Shown here: positions 16,348 to 24,416 of the stretch, one piece after another | Position numbering within the stretch: the first letter of the stretch is position 1 | How the letters are laid out: each line of letters starts with the position of its first letter | DNA from: Terriglobia bacterium | Lineage (GTDB): Bacteria; Acidobacteriota; Vicinamibacteria; Vicinamibacterales; CAVVIG01 | NCBI GenBank assembly: GCA_020073005.1 | Contig: JAIQFX010000053.1 | Location: forward strand, 1-36,431 | Reading direction: 5' to 3' | DNA length: 36,431 bases | Program-made: the position numbers and the translations under genes | The notes under the pieces: generated by a model | The model's database searches: none | What the model was told of the DNA's origin: nothing | What the model saw: only the letters and a program-made list of their open reading frames with translations

Positions 16348-17643
16348 ATGGCCACGAGAGTCGAAGGCTCGCAGGCTGTCTCAGCCCATCGTCGCGTAAT
16401 GCGCCGCGACGTATGGCTGGCGCTGCTGCTCGCCGTGCTGGCGGCGTGGGGGCTCCGGCGGACCGTTCTGGAGGGCTTTGTGTACGCGTGGCCGCGTGAG
16501 TTTCGCGGCGATTTCTACGCCGCGATGTACGTCCCCGACTGGTGGGACGGGCGGGGCATCATGTACGGCCCCGTATTTGTCCTCGAACGCTGGCTCGTGA
16601 ATGCGTGGCCGAAAATCTTCACCATCTATACTTTTGCGCTGGCCAATGTGCCTGCCGTCGCGCTTGCGCTGGTGCTGTCGCTGCGGGCCGTGCGTGCCAC
16701 GCGCCGGACGGCGTGGGTGGTGGTGACCGCGTGGTGCTGCTTTCAGTGGCTGTTCTATGCGTTCTCGGTCGCGGCGAATCCTGAGATTCTGGAAATGCTC
16801 TTGCTGACGGCCGCGTGGTATGCGGCGGCGAGAGCGAAGGCGACTGCCGCATGGGTGGCGGTCGTCGTTGCTGGCCTGACGAAAGTGTTCCCGATCATCT
16901 TTGCGCCGTTGCTGATCCTGCGGGCGTCGCGTCGGGCCATGGTCGCAGGAGCGGTGACGGCCGTGGCCATCATCGCCGTCGTGGGCGTCGGACAGCAGTT
17001 GTCGCCCGTCGAGACAGCGAAGGCGATTCTGATACCAATTCAGAGCACGAGCGGGACCACGCTACCGCAGGCATCGCAGCACCTTGGGACGTTCCTCATC
17101 CCGGTTCCATCTGCGAATCAGCTCATGGGATTGAACACGGCGCTTGCGCGAGCGTTCAACATGGGGGACAGCGACCCGCGTCTTGCGGCCGTGCAGACGA
17201 TCACGAATACGGCGACCGTCCTGATCTATGTGTGGTCCGTGTTCGTGGCCTTTGTCGTGCTGCGCGGGCGTCATGCGCTGTCCGAAGTCACGCGGCTGGC
17301 GCTGGCCTACGGTCTCTTCTTAGCGCTGATGCCGCTCGCGACGTTCCACGCGCACCCGCACACGTTCGTCTTCATGCTGCCCGCATGGACGGCGATCGTC
17401 GCGACACTGGCGGACGACGAGGATCGCACGAGAGCGGTGCGGTGTGGCGCGGCGTTCGTCGTGTTGTTCGTGCTTGGCGGCCTGCCGTCCGTGGCGACGC
17501 CGATTGATCGGCTCTGGCACACACGATGGGCGACGTGGCTCGGCCGTGACCCCATTTGGGCGAGCATCGGTGTCGTGTTCGCGCTGTCGGGCTACGCGCT
17601 GGTGCGGACGCGCGAGTTACGCGCAGCTTTGCAGACTTCGTAG
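16348..17643 (+). CDS. GT87-type polyprenol-phosphate-sugar membrane glycosyltransferase (DUF2029-like)
   Basis: 431 residues with about 9-10 hydrophobic helices. The N-terminal region has a helix (WLALLLAVLAAWGLRRTV) followed by FRGDFYAAMYVPDWWDGRGIMYGP, matching the GT-C fold hallmark of acidic residue(s) in the first large loop (D-F-Y pattern) in GT87/DUF2029 enzymes that use polyprenol-phosphate sugars. Later loops contain GLTKVFPIIFAP and PLATFHAHPHTF. Start ATG 16348 is right behind a TATACT box. Probably builds a surface glycan; acceptor unknown. Other GT-C members are possible, so the family call is moderate. Confidence 0.7.
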   Translation: MATRVEGSQAVSAHRRVMRRDVWLALLLAVLAAWGLRRTVLEGFVYAWPREFRGDFYAAMYVPDWWDGRGIMYGPVFVLERWLVNAWPKIFTIYTFALANVPAVALALVLSLRAVRATRRTAWVVVTAWCCFQWLFYAFSVAANPEILEMLLLTAAWYAAARAKATAAWVAVVVAGLTKVFPIIFAPLLILRASRRAMVAGAVTAVAIIAVVGVGQQLSPVETAKAILIPIQSTSGTTLPQASQHLGTFLIPVPSANQLMGLNTALARAFNMGDSDPRLAAVQTITNTATVLIYVWSVFVAFVVLRGRHALSEVTRLALAYGLFLALMPLATFHAHPHTFVFMLPAWTAIVATLADDEDRTRAVRCGAAFVVLFVLGGLPSVATPIDRLWHTRWATWLGRDPIWASIGVVFALSGYALVRTRELRAALQTS

Positions 17644-18157
17644 GGTGCCGGAACGCCTTGCTTGGGACCCGTCGGCGGTTGGGTGCGAACGGGCGAATTG
17701 GTGGTTGCGGCGAATGGGTCAACAACTCTGGTCCATGTTGCGGCGGCGCCCGTTTTCGTTTCTATGAACGCGAAGTCATCTGTTCACGAAGTAGTTCCGA
17801 TCCTGGTGAATCGAAGTCCTGACGGATGTGCAGACAGTTTGCAAACGAGCGTGGCTGCACCGAAATCCTCAGAATTGGACGGGCCGCGTAACTCGCTACG
17901 GACGTTTTGCTGACGTACGGTGTGCCTCAGTCCTCAACGTCGCTCGGTTCGCTACTGGCGCGAACATAGATAACACGGCAGAAGAACGACTCCTTCAACC
18001 ATCAGGCGCTCGCGTCAGTTTCAATGTACCACGCGGCTCGCCCTGGCCGACGCGCGCTGTGCGCTCAAAGCTCGATCACTCGTTCATTGGGAGGACCGGA
18101 CCTGTTGCGCGCGCCGCTCGAGTGCCGTGTGGCCGAGGTAGGCGTCCGACGCAGGCC
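17644..18157. other. 514-base stretch without a supported gene
   Basis: Short open frames on the plus strand lack start signals and recognisable content. Composition is less GC-biased than the core genes to the left, marking the edge of the accessory segment. No tRNA, repeat or attC-like structure is seen. Confidence 0.5.
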
Positions 18158-18163
18158 TATACT
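18158..18163 (+). promoter_or_regulatory. -10 box TATACT before the b561-molybdopterin fusion gene
   Basis: TATACT lies 15 bases before ATG 18178, implying a short leader (about 8 bases). No clear -35 at 17 bases. Same hexamer as in front of the GT87-like gene and the TacA gene. Confidence 0.4.
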
Positions 18164-18177
18164 TTGTGTTGAACGTC

Positions 18178-19833
18178 ATGATCTCCTTCGATGCGGCGCA
18201 TGAAGCTGTTCACTATCCACCGGACCGGCGATTTCGCATCTGGCTGAGACCCTCTGTTGCCGGAGGTGTGCTGGTGCTGGCGTTTGTGCCAGTGCTGGTT
18301 GCGTGGGGTCAGGCGGCCCGGTTCGGCCTGCCGTACATCCCGCCGTTGCTTCCATACAGCGAATCAGCGGCAACGGGACCGCATGGCTTTCCGATGTGGG
18401 TTCGCTACTGCCACTTCTTCAATTTTCTCTTTCTCACGATGTTGATTCGCAGCGGGCTCTCGATCCTCATGGATCATCCGCGCCTCTACTTCAATAACGA
18501 CTGCACGCCGGGAACAGAATGGATTCGATTGTCGCCGTTGTCTGTTCCGGCGGATCGGATGTGGACCGCGAAAGATGATGCCCGGTATATCTCGCCGCTC
18601 GCCGCCCTGCCAGGGTATCGCCATACGATCGGTATCGCTCGTTCGTGGCACTTCTTGAATGTCTACGGCTTCATCATCACGGGCCTGATCTTCGTCAGCC
18701 TGCTATTCAGCACGACCCAATGGCAACGGCTGGTGCCCACCTCAGGAACCGTGTTCGTTCAAGCCTGGAGCACGTTTGTGCACTACGCCAATTTCCACTT
18801 TCCGCCTGAACCGAACGGCTACTACGGGTACAACGCGCTGCAGCAACTGACCTATTTCGGCATGGTGTTCGTGATGGGCCCGCTCTCGATCGCGACGGGG
18901 CTCGCCATGTCGCCCGCGCTCGTCAATCATTTCTCGCGGTTCGGCGGCCGGCAAGCGGCCCGCTCCATTCATTTCATGGCGATGCTCGGCTACGTCGTCT
19001 TCATCATTGTCCACGTGACGCTCGTTGCGCTGACAGGCTTCATGCGCAACATGAATCACATCGTCGTCGGCACCGATGATCTCGGGCCGCTCGGGATGAT
19101 CTTGGGGTTCGTCGGTATTGGCGTGGTGCTTCTGTGCTGGGTTGTGGCCCACTATGTGTCTTGGAAGCGGCCGAGACGCCTGCAGCATCTGCAGCGGACT
19201 ATTTCGTTGCCGCTGCTGCTCGCGACGTTCAATCGGGTCGCGCCAGGACAGCGCTACCGGATCGACGAAGCGTCACCGCACTTCTGGCCGAACGGCAAGA
19301 TGCCCGAGCGCGAGGATTGGAAACGATTGGCCGCCGATCATTTTCGCGAGTACCGGCTCCAGGTGGGCGGTCTGGTTGAGAACCCCGTGGAACTGTCGCT
19401 CTCGGAGTTGCAAGCACTGGGCATGGAGGAGTTCGTCACCATGCACCACTGCATTCAAGGCTGGACCGGCATCGCGCAATGGAAAGGCGTTCCGATGAAG
19501 ACGCTCGTGGATCTGGTGAAGCCCACACCGGCGGCACACACCGTCGTCTTCTACTCGTTTGGCAAAGGATTGTACGGCGGCGATTATTACGAGACACAGC
19601 GCCTGGAAGACGTCCTCCAGCCCGCCTGTCTGTTGGCGCTCGAAATGAATCAGCGATCGCTTTCGGATCTCTATGGAGCCCCCCTGCGGCTGCGCGTGGA
19701 GAACCAACTCGGATACAAGATGGTCAAGTGGATCGAACGGATTGAGTTCATGGAATCCGAGAAACACGTAGGCCAAGGCGAGGGCGGCAAGAACGAAGAC
19801 GACGAGTACTTCGATCTGCTGCCGAATATCTGA
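18178..19833 (+). CDS. Cytochrome b561-like membrane domain fused to a sulfite-oxidase-fold molybdopterin domain
   Basis: 551 residues. The N-terminal part (about 1-345) has 5-6 membrane helices with histidines placed for heme b (His79 in RYCHFFNF, His158 in SWHFLNVYG, His265 and His279 in SIHFMAMLGYVVFIIVHV), typical of b561/hydrogenase-b proteins. The C-terminal part (about 360-551) is a sulfite-oxidase-type Moco domain: EYRLQVGGLVENP, then TMHHCIQGWTGIAQWKGVP with the Mo-binding Cys425, SFGKGLYGGDYYET, and LRLRVENQLGYKMVKWI. In MsrP/MsrQ (YedY/YedZ) the two functions are separate proteins. A periplasmic or cytoplasmic oxidoreductase that feeds or drains the quinone pool is expected (inference). 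ATG 18178 chosen; GTG 18166 in frame would add four residues. Confidence 0.82.
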   Translation: MISFDAAHEAVHYPPDRRFRIWLRPSVAGGVLVLAFVPVLVAWGQAARFGLPYIPPLLPYSESAATGPHGFPMWVRYCHFFNFLFLTMLIRSGLSILMDHPRLYFNNDCTPGTEWIRLSPLSVPADRMWTAKDDARYISPLAALPGYRHTIGIARSWHFLNVYGFIITGLIFVSLLFSTTQWQRLVPTSGTVFVQAWSTFVHYANFHFPPEPNGYYGYNALQQLTYFGMVFVMGPLSIATGLAMSPALVNHFSRFGGRQAARSIHFMAMLGYVVFIIVHVTLVALTGFMRNMNHIVVGTDDLGPLGMILGFVGIGVVLLCWVVAHYVSWKRPRRLQHLQRTISLPLLLATFNRVAPGQRYRIDEASPHFWPNGKMPEREDWKRLAADHFREYRLQVGGLVENPVELSLSELQALGMEEFVTMHHCIQGWTGIAQWKGVPMKTLVDLVKPTPAAHTVVFYSFGKGLYGGDYYETQRLEDVLQPACLLALEMNQRSLSDLYGAPLRLRVENQLGYKMVKWIERIEFMESEKHVGQGEGGKNEDDEYFDLLPNI

Positions 19834-19900
19834 ATCGAGTCACCGCCGCCGATAAACTGTGCCGCTCGTGGTTCACGGCCACTACGCGACTCATCGCGTA

Positions 19901-20164
19901 TCAGCAGCAGCGCGGGCACCCGCGCCGACGATAGGCGCCGTTCTGATCGCGCATGAGAAACTGACGATCAACTAACTCGGCGAGCGACCGTTCGCTCTGG
20001 TGTGCATTCAGGCTCCAGAGCCTGGCCGCCTGAGGCACCGTCAGTGTCAGCCCGGGCATTTCGAGGTACTCCGCGTGGATCCGTTGAACCACCACGTCAA
20101 ACGCAACCGGCTCTGAGACCCGGACCCTGTCGGCGGGGGTGATTGCCGCTACATGCGCCATCAT
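19901..20164 (-). CDS. Small DNA-binding-like (winged-helix style) protein
   Basis: 87 residues. The core reads RIHAEYLEMPGLTLTVPQAARLWSLNAHQSERSLAELVDRQFL, a pattern that recurs in small bacterial proteins with a helix-turn-helix-like 'xxLTxxQAARL...LxxLVxxxFL' arrangement, followed by an Arg/Cys-rich tail (YRRRGCPRCC). ATG 20164 (or 20161) follows GAAAGGA at good spacing, and overlaps the stop of the DUF1858 gene (ATGA), so both are probably one transcript. Putative regulator; role unproven. Confidence 0.65.
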   Translation of the reverse strand: MMAHVAAITPADRVRVSEPVAFDVVVQRIHAEYLEMPGLTLTVPQAARLWSLNAHQSERSLAELVDRQFLMRDQNGAYRRRGCPRCC

Positions 20165-20391
20165 GTGTTGTCGTTCCTTTCTGCGTTCGTTGCGACATCG
20201 AGATCGCTGAGAAGGCGCTCTGCCGGAATGCCGTGAATCGCGCACGCTTCCGCCGGCGTGTCGAATCGCGTGATCGCGCAGCCGACGCAGCGCATGCCGT
20301 GATTCAGCAAGACGCGCGCAGCCCGCGGATGTCTGGTCAGGAGCAGCGACACCATTTCGTCTGCGCTGACCATGTCAACCCCGGCGCCCAT
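20161..20391 (-). CDS. DUF1858 redox-disulfide protein
   Basis: 76 residues. Matches the DUF1858 'hybrid cluster protein-associated redox disulfide' family: MVSADEMVSLLLTRHPRAARVLLNHG, then MRCVGCAITRFDTPAEAC with the CxxC pair (CVGC). Such proteins are often beside anaerobic nitrogen or sulfur metabolism genes. ATG 20391 is given; ATG 20373 would start exactly at the family's usual first residues (MVSADEM) and is a strong alternative. The TTGCG-N4-CGCAA palindrome ends 34 bases above ATG 20391. Overlaps the small winged-helix gene (ATGA). Confidence 0.82.
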   Translation of the reverse strand: MGAGVDMVSADEMVSLLLTRHPRAARVLLNHGMRCVGCAITRFDTPAEACAIHGIPAERLLSDLDVATNAERNDNT

Positions 20392-20424
20392 GAGCAATCG
20401 TGGATCAGGTGACGAGCCGCGTCT

Positions 20425-20438
20425 TTGCGCTCGCGCAA
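20425..20438. promoter_or_regulatory. Crp/Fnr-type palindrome (copy 1)
   Basis: TTGCG-CTCG-CGCAA, perfect 6-base arms with a 2-base centre, in the 5-4-5 spacing of Fnr/Dnr operators. Its centre, 20431.5, is 41.5 bases above position 20390 on the minus strand, the class II activator distance for a start near the DUF1858 ATG, with CACGAT as a weak -10 at 20402-20397. See the related copy at 21056. Confidence 0.55.
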
Positions 20439-20462
20439 GGAAGGCTGACAAACCGGCGTGCT

Positions 20463-20960
20463 TCAGCGATCGGGCAGATCTTCCGCGAGCGCCACCAGTG
20501 CGTGCGGCGTTGTCAAAATGATGCGCTGGCGACCGCTCTGGACGATGCCGCGATCGTCCCAGGCACTCAGGAGCCGGCTCACCGTGTACAGCGTGGTGCC
20601 GGTCATCTTCGCGATGTCCTGGCGCGACATGGGGACGTCGATTTCCACTCCGGCATCCACACGCCGGCCCGGCTCGCGCACCAGTCGCAGCAACGCCCGC
20701 GCGACGCGCCGCTCGACGCGTTCCGTCATGAGCTGCCGGTGGCGGCGCTGCAGATCGTGCAGCCGGCCGGCGACGAATTGCACGGCATTGAGGGCCACTC
20801 GAGGCTCGGTGTCCAGCAACTGCCGGATCGCTTGGAATGTCGACACCAGGGCCACGGCCGGCGCGACCGCTTCTGGTGTCCCTCCGGCGTGAGCTGTGCC
20901 AGCTTCACCCGGCCACTCGTGAGGACGAAGAATGCCTCGGCTTCGTCTCCCTTGTGTCAC
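20463..20960 (-). pseudogene. Decayed Crp/Fnr-family regulator: sensor domain deleted, HTH retained
   Basis: The 3' part is an intact Crp/Fnr C-terminus: DTEPRVALNAVQFVAGRLHDLQRRHRQL (dimer helix), then VPMSRQDIAKMTGTTLYTVSRLLSAWDDRGIV, a canonical recognition helix. Upstream, a different frame reads KGDEAEAFFVLTSGRVKLAQLTPEGHQ, the middle of a cyclic-nucleotide-binding domain, followed directly (in the shifted frame) by EAVAPAVALV, with the usual intervening ~30-40 residues missing, and no start or earlier beta strands before it. So a deletion plus a frame change broke the sensor. A 165-residue product from GTG 20960 with only the DNA-binding half is possible. Confidence 0.75.
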
Positions 20961-21055
20961 GGGGAACAGTCATTGGGATCTACGCCTCATCGTGCCCTAA
21001 TCGCCCGACCGAGAGCATGGTTTTACCGGGTGTCCCTGGCAGGCTGATCGCTTGA

Positions 21056-21098
21056 TTGCGCCAGCGCAAAGACGCCCCGAGGTGCCCGAAGTCATGAT
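21056..21098 (+). promoter_or_regulatory. Crp/Fnr-type palindrome (copy 2) with class II spaced -10
   Basis: TTGCG-CCAG-CGCAA at 21056-21069, then CATGAT at 21093-21098 as a -10 candidate, predicting a start near 21105. The palindrome centre is about 42 bases above that, the spacing of class II Fnr/Dnr promoters. It drives the small protein/cupin/DUF488 run. Its other strand reads GTCTTTGCGCTGGCGCAA, against GTCTTTGCGCTCGCGCAA around copy 1: 17 of 18 bases match. Confidence 0.6.
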
Positions 21099-21145
21099 GG
21101 GAACCGCATCGAGGTTTCGCACGATGTGCGAGGAGGAGGGCGGAC

Positions 21146-21343
21146 ATGCCGACACCGGCATTCAGGCTTCGGGCGGTCATGAAGCAAGGGACGGCGGCGA
21201 GTCTTCCCGAAACGTGGACACACTACCCATCCGTCGAGGACGCGCGAGCCGGCGCGAAGCTCATGTATCACAACGATCGCGTCCTGCGCGTGATGGTGGT
21301 GACCGACAGCGTGGGATCATTCGTGGAATGGATCGAGCGATGA
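21146..21343 (+). CDS. Small conserved-looking hypothetical protein
   Basis: 65 residues from ATG 21146, with a strong AGGAGGAGGG ribosome-binding site (21130-21139). Sequence TWTHYPSVEDARAGAKLMYHNDRVLRVMVVTDSVGSFVEWIER suggests a compact alpha/beta fold. First gene of the run behind the Crp/Fnr-type palindrome. I do not recognise a named family. Confidence 0.7.
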   Translation: MPTPAFRLRAVMKQGTAASLPETWTHYPSVEDARAGAKLMYHNDRVLRVMVVTDSVGSFVEWIER

Positions 21344-21379
21344 TCGTTGCACGGTCCGCGAGCACTCATGGAGGTTCCG

Positions 21380-21814
21380 ATGTCCGATAGCCCACCGCAA
21401 GAGCCCGCGCACAGGCGACCGCATTCACCGTCGATGGCGAGTCCGTTTCTCGAATTCGACCTGACGGCAGAAGTCGATCGGCTTCACCGTGAGACGACGT
21501 GGAGCGCCGGTCAGAACGCCAGAACGCTCCTGAAGTACGACGACTTCCGAGTTGTCCTCACGGCGCTCCAGGCCAATACCCACATCCCCGAACACCAAAC
21601 GGATGGGCGAATTTCAGTCCACGTCCTCTCAGGCCACATCCGGCTGAATGCCTCAGGACGCACCTTCGACCTCCGTCCGGGGAGTCTGCTCGCGCTGGAT
21701 CAAGGAACGTCTCATGCCCTCCACGCCCTTCAAGAAAGTGTGTTCCTGCTCACGATCGCGTGGCCCGCAGGACGGCTGATTCAATCAGGGAAGCGGAACC
21801 GTAGGGCGGAGTAA
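21380..21814 (+). CDS. Cupin-domain protein
   Basis: 144 residues. Double-stranded beta-helix pattern: HIPEHQTDGRISVHVLSGHIRL, then GRTFDLRPGSLLALDQGTSHALHAL, which fit the two cupin motifs (metal-binding His/Glu-type positions). ATG 21380 chosen because GGAGG (21370-21374) is 5 bases before it; ATG 21368 is in frame but lies over that site. One base before the DUF488 GTG. The partner cupin at 23971 is shorter. Substrate unknown; possibly a redox sensor-type small cupin. Confidence 0.85.
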   Translation: MSDSPPQEPAHRRPHSPSMASPFLEFDLTAEVDRLHRETTWSAGQNARTLLKYDDFRVVLTALQANTHIPEHQTDGRISVHVLSGHIRLNASGRTFDLRPGSLLALDQGTSHALHALQESVFLLTIAWPAGRLIQSGKRNRRAE

Positions 21815-21815
21815 C

Positions 21816-22421
21816 GTGACACGGCCGATCATCTTCACGATCGGACACTCCACGCGCCCGATCGATGTATTCATCCGTCTTCTCAAGGCGCATGGCGTGC
21901 AGCGCGCCGTCGACGTGCGCACGATTCCGCGATCACGCCACAATCCGCAATTCAATCGCGTCCAACTGTCTCCGGCCCTGCACCGCGCTAGGATGCATTA
22001 CACACACATGGCTGGGCTGGGCGGCTTGCGCCATGCGCGGGCCGACTCCGTTAATACGGCGTGGCGCAACGCCAGCTTCCGTGGCTATGCCGATTACATG
22101 CAGACGCCGGAGTTCGCAGACAGCCTGGCGCGGTGCATAGACTTCGCGAAACAGGAGCGCGTCGCGCTGATGTGTGCGGAGTCGGTGCCGTGGCGTTGTC
22201 ATCGGTCGCTGATTGCGGACGCGCTGCTGGCGAGAGGCATTGAGGCGCGTGAGATCACTAGCGGTATCCGCACGCGGCCTCACGAACTGACGCCATGGGC
22301 ACGGGTAAAAGGAACGCAGGTCACCTATCCTGCTGCCCCGCGCGGGGAGCGCGGTCAGCGTAAGCGTCACCGCTCGCGGGATGTTCAGAGCGGCGCCGAA
22401 GAGGGCGTCAGAAACGCGTAG
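21816..22421 (+). CDS. DUF488-family protein
   Basis: 201 residues. Signature stretches of DUF488: FTIGHST (7-13), VDVRTIPRSRHNPQFN, HMAGLGG, and CAESVPWRCHRSLIADALL with two Cys and His that resemble a catalytic or metal site. Family function is not established. GTG 21816 follows GGCGGAG and is 1 base after the cupin stop. Its last 37 bases overlap the end of the opposite-strand membrane gene at 22385. Confidence 0.85.
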   Translation: MTRPIIFTIGHSTRPIDVFIRLLKAHGVQRAVDVRTIPRSRHNPQFNRVQLSPALHRARMHYTHMAGLGGLRHARADSVNTAWRNASFRGYADYMQTPEFADSLARCIDFAKQERVALMCAESVPWRCHRSLIADALLARGIEAREITSGIRTRPHELTPWARVKGTQVTYPAAPRGERGQRKRHRSRDVQSGAEEGVRNA

Positions 22422-23680
22422 CGCAGAATTCTGGCGACATTCGTAGCATCGATCACGGTCGCCGCGAGCAGGCACCAGGCGGCGGCGCTGACGAACGGGA
22501 TCGCGTCGAAGGCAAGGCCGCCCGCCAACGCAGGGACGCCAAACAACCACAGCACAAAGACAAGTTCCTGACCGGGGCGCCAAGGCATCTCGTGTTGTGA
22601 AGGCACGGGTCCCTTGTATCCGGTGTTGGCGTACGCCCAATACCACGCAAAGATCGGCAGCAATCGCCCTTCCATGCCGACGACTATTTGCGCCAGAAAT
22701 CCCACGAGGCCGAAGACGCCGTACGCCATCGCGATGCGCAGCATGGCTGAAGACGGCTCGGCGATCGTGAGCCACACCCCAAGCACCGACGCGATGCCCA
22801 GCGAGGCGAACGACGCACCCGCGTGCAGCACCGCCAGATCAGGCCGGCGCAGTCCAGACGGGCGAGGACGCGGACGGCGCAGCATCCAGCCAACCTGCGA
22901 GACGAATGCCGCAAACCCGGCGACGATGGTGAGCGCGAAGATCGACGCCAGCGGAGTGCGGAGCAACAGGGTGGCGAAGAGCCCCGACACCCCTGCCTGG
23001 AGGAGTACCGCGCTGATCCAGAGCCGCGGCCCGCTGGGCATCGCCGCCGGTAGAACCATGGGCAACAGCCGGTACGCCACACCGACCACCATCATCGAGG
23101 CCCAGCCGATTGCCGCCAGGTGGGCGTGGGCGAACACGTTGGCGAGCACGAACCCCGGCAGAAAGTGATAGACCTTGTCGAACCCGATGAGCACGCCCAT
23201 CGTCGCTGCACCCAAGATGTTCACGAACGCCAGCACGATATGCGCGCTGACGGCCCGCGGAAGTGCGGCAGTCCCGAGGCACCGAACGACGTGAACGCCG
23301 ACCGCCATGATGCCGATGCCGACAGTGCTGGCCGACCACGCCATGCCTGCGTAGTCTTGAATCCAGAAGTGCGCCACCATGCCGACAATGCCGGTGAGGA
23401 CTAGGGCGAATGCGGTGTAGTCAAGCCACGTGGCGGGGATCCACATGCGCAACGCGATGGGCCCGACGATGTAGAGCGACCCCAGGATGGATGCGGTGAT
23501 CCAGCCCAGGGTGATCAGGTGGACAATCCCCAGCATGCGAGCGTGATAGAAGAAACCGGAAACGCCACGCGGATCCACCGCGACGGCGCCAAATGCGAGC
23601 GCGAGCGCTAGGTGCGCGGCGCCAAAATAGAGGACTGGCAACAGCCGCGGCGGCAGATGGGCGCGTGGTGTCGAGGTCAT
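22385..23680 (-). CDS. Heme-copper-oxidase-like / NnrS-like polytopic membrane protein
   Basis: 431 residues with about 12 hydrophobic helices. Histidine-bearing helices resemble heme-copper subunit I and NnrS proteins: VHLITLGWITASILGSLYIVG (His54), HIVLAFVNILGAATMGVLIGF (His147) and FAHAHLAAIGWASMMVVGVAYRLLPM (His185, His187), the last like CcoN/NorB-type helices. Without the full catalytic histidine set I do not claim oxidase activity; a heme- or nitric-oxide-related membrane protein is likely. ATG 23680 overlaps the stop of the upstream methyltransferase remnant by 4 bases. Function is inference. Confidence 0.65.
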   Translation of the reverse strand: MTSTPRAHLPPRLLPVLYFGAAHLALALAFGAVAVDPRGVSGFFYHARMLGIVHLITLGWITASILGSLYIVGPIALRMWIPATWLDYTAFALVLTGIVGMVAHFWIQDYAGMAWSASTVGIGIMAVGVHVVRCLGTAALPRAVSAHIVLAFVNILGAATMGVLIGFDKVYHFLPGFVLANVFAHAHLAAIGWASMMVVGVAYRLLPMVLPAAMPSGPRLWISAVLLQAGVSGLFATLLLRTPLASIFALTIVAGFAAFVSQVGWMLRRPRPRPSGLRRPDLAVLHAGASFASLGIASVLGVWLTIAEPSSAMLRIAMAYGVFGLVGFLAQIVVGMEGRLLPIFAWYWAYANTGYKGPVPSQHEMPWRPGQELVFVLWLFGVPALAGGLAFDAIPFVSAAAWCLLAATVIDATNVARILRYAFLTPSSAPL

Positions 23681-23934
23681 GTGCGGCGGAACGCCGCTTC
23701 GTAGATCATCGGCAGAGTGCCGGTGGAGAGTGTTCCAGGCTGCGGCCGGTTGTACTCGCGGAAGGGCACGCGCGGCTCCTGAGAAAGCCCTGCGGCTCGC
23801 CCGGTCTCAGCGCGCCGCAGTTCTTCATTCGCGAATGCCATCAGGACGGCGTTTGGAGCCGACTGCGCGAAGCCCGCCACAGTGCTAGGCGTGCTCCACT
23901 GCGAGCCCGCGAGAGGGTCCATGCTCGAAAACAT
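23677..23934 (-). pseudogene. Remnant of a class I SAM methyltransferase with an internal deletion
   Basis: 85 codons. The start, DPLAGSQWSTPSTVAGFAQSAPNAVLMAFANEELRR, looks like the pre-motif-I N-terminus of a family of SAM-dependent methyltransferases in which DIGCGAGRN follows. The end, VPFREYNRPQPGTLSTGTLPMIYEAAFRRT, looks like the C-terminus of the same family. The SAM-binding core (about 150-200 residues) is missing; the join is in frame around GRAAGLSQEPR. ATG 23934 and stop at 23677, overlapping the membrane gene start (ATGA). Family recall is from memory and should be checked. Confidence 0.5.
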
Positions 23935-23970
23935 AGCACGCGGAGGAGATGCGAGGGATGATGGGGAGTC

Positions 23971-24306
23971 ATGGCCACGTCATCTGAAATGCCCGCCGCC
24001 ACACTCCTTGTGCCCTCGGCGCTCGCCGCCTATCAGGCGGGCGCGGTGGTCAGCCGCACGCTGCTCAAGCGCGCCGGCGGAACCCTCACGCTGTTCGCGT
24101 TTGACGAAGGGCAGTCATTGAGCGAGCACACTGCACCGTTCGATGCGGTGGCGCATGTTCTGGAAGGGCACGCTGACATCATCATTTCGGGCACACCGCT
24201 CAGGGTGTCGGCGGGAGAGATGGTGCTGTTGCCTGCCAATCAGCCGCACGCGGTGCATGCGCCCACGCGGTTCAAGATGCTGTTGGCAATGATTCGATCC
24301 GTCTGA
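23971..24306 (+). CDS. Small cupin-domain protein
   Basis: 111 residues. Single cupin: LSEHTAPFDAVAHVLEGHADIIISG, then GEMVLLPANQPHAVHAPTRFKMLLAMIRSV, the two cupin motifs (H-x-n-H/E pattern). ATG 23971 follows GGGGAG at short spacing. Divergent from the methyltransferase remnant with only 36 bases between starts. Common low-specificity cupin of anaerobic-respiration regions; function unknown. Confidence 0.85.
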   Translation: MATSSEMPAATLLVPSALAAYQAGAVVSRTLLKRAGGTLTLFAFDEGQSLSEHTAPFDAVAHVLEGHADIIISGTPLRVSAGEMVLLPANQPHAVHAPTRFKMLLAMIRSV

Positions 24307-24416
24307 TGTCAGTGGGTTCGAACGCCTATCGCATTCGAGCGGCATCCCACGACTGATCACGACCGAAGAAGCCGGCGTTCGATTTGAACTGCGGAATGAG
24401 TCTGAACCGAGGCTCG

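Noticed and set aside
23825-23836. Palindrome CATTCGCGAATG within the methyltransferase remnant
   Set aside because: Lies inside coding sequence, with no second copy nearby and not at a promoter.
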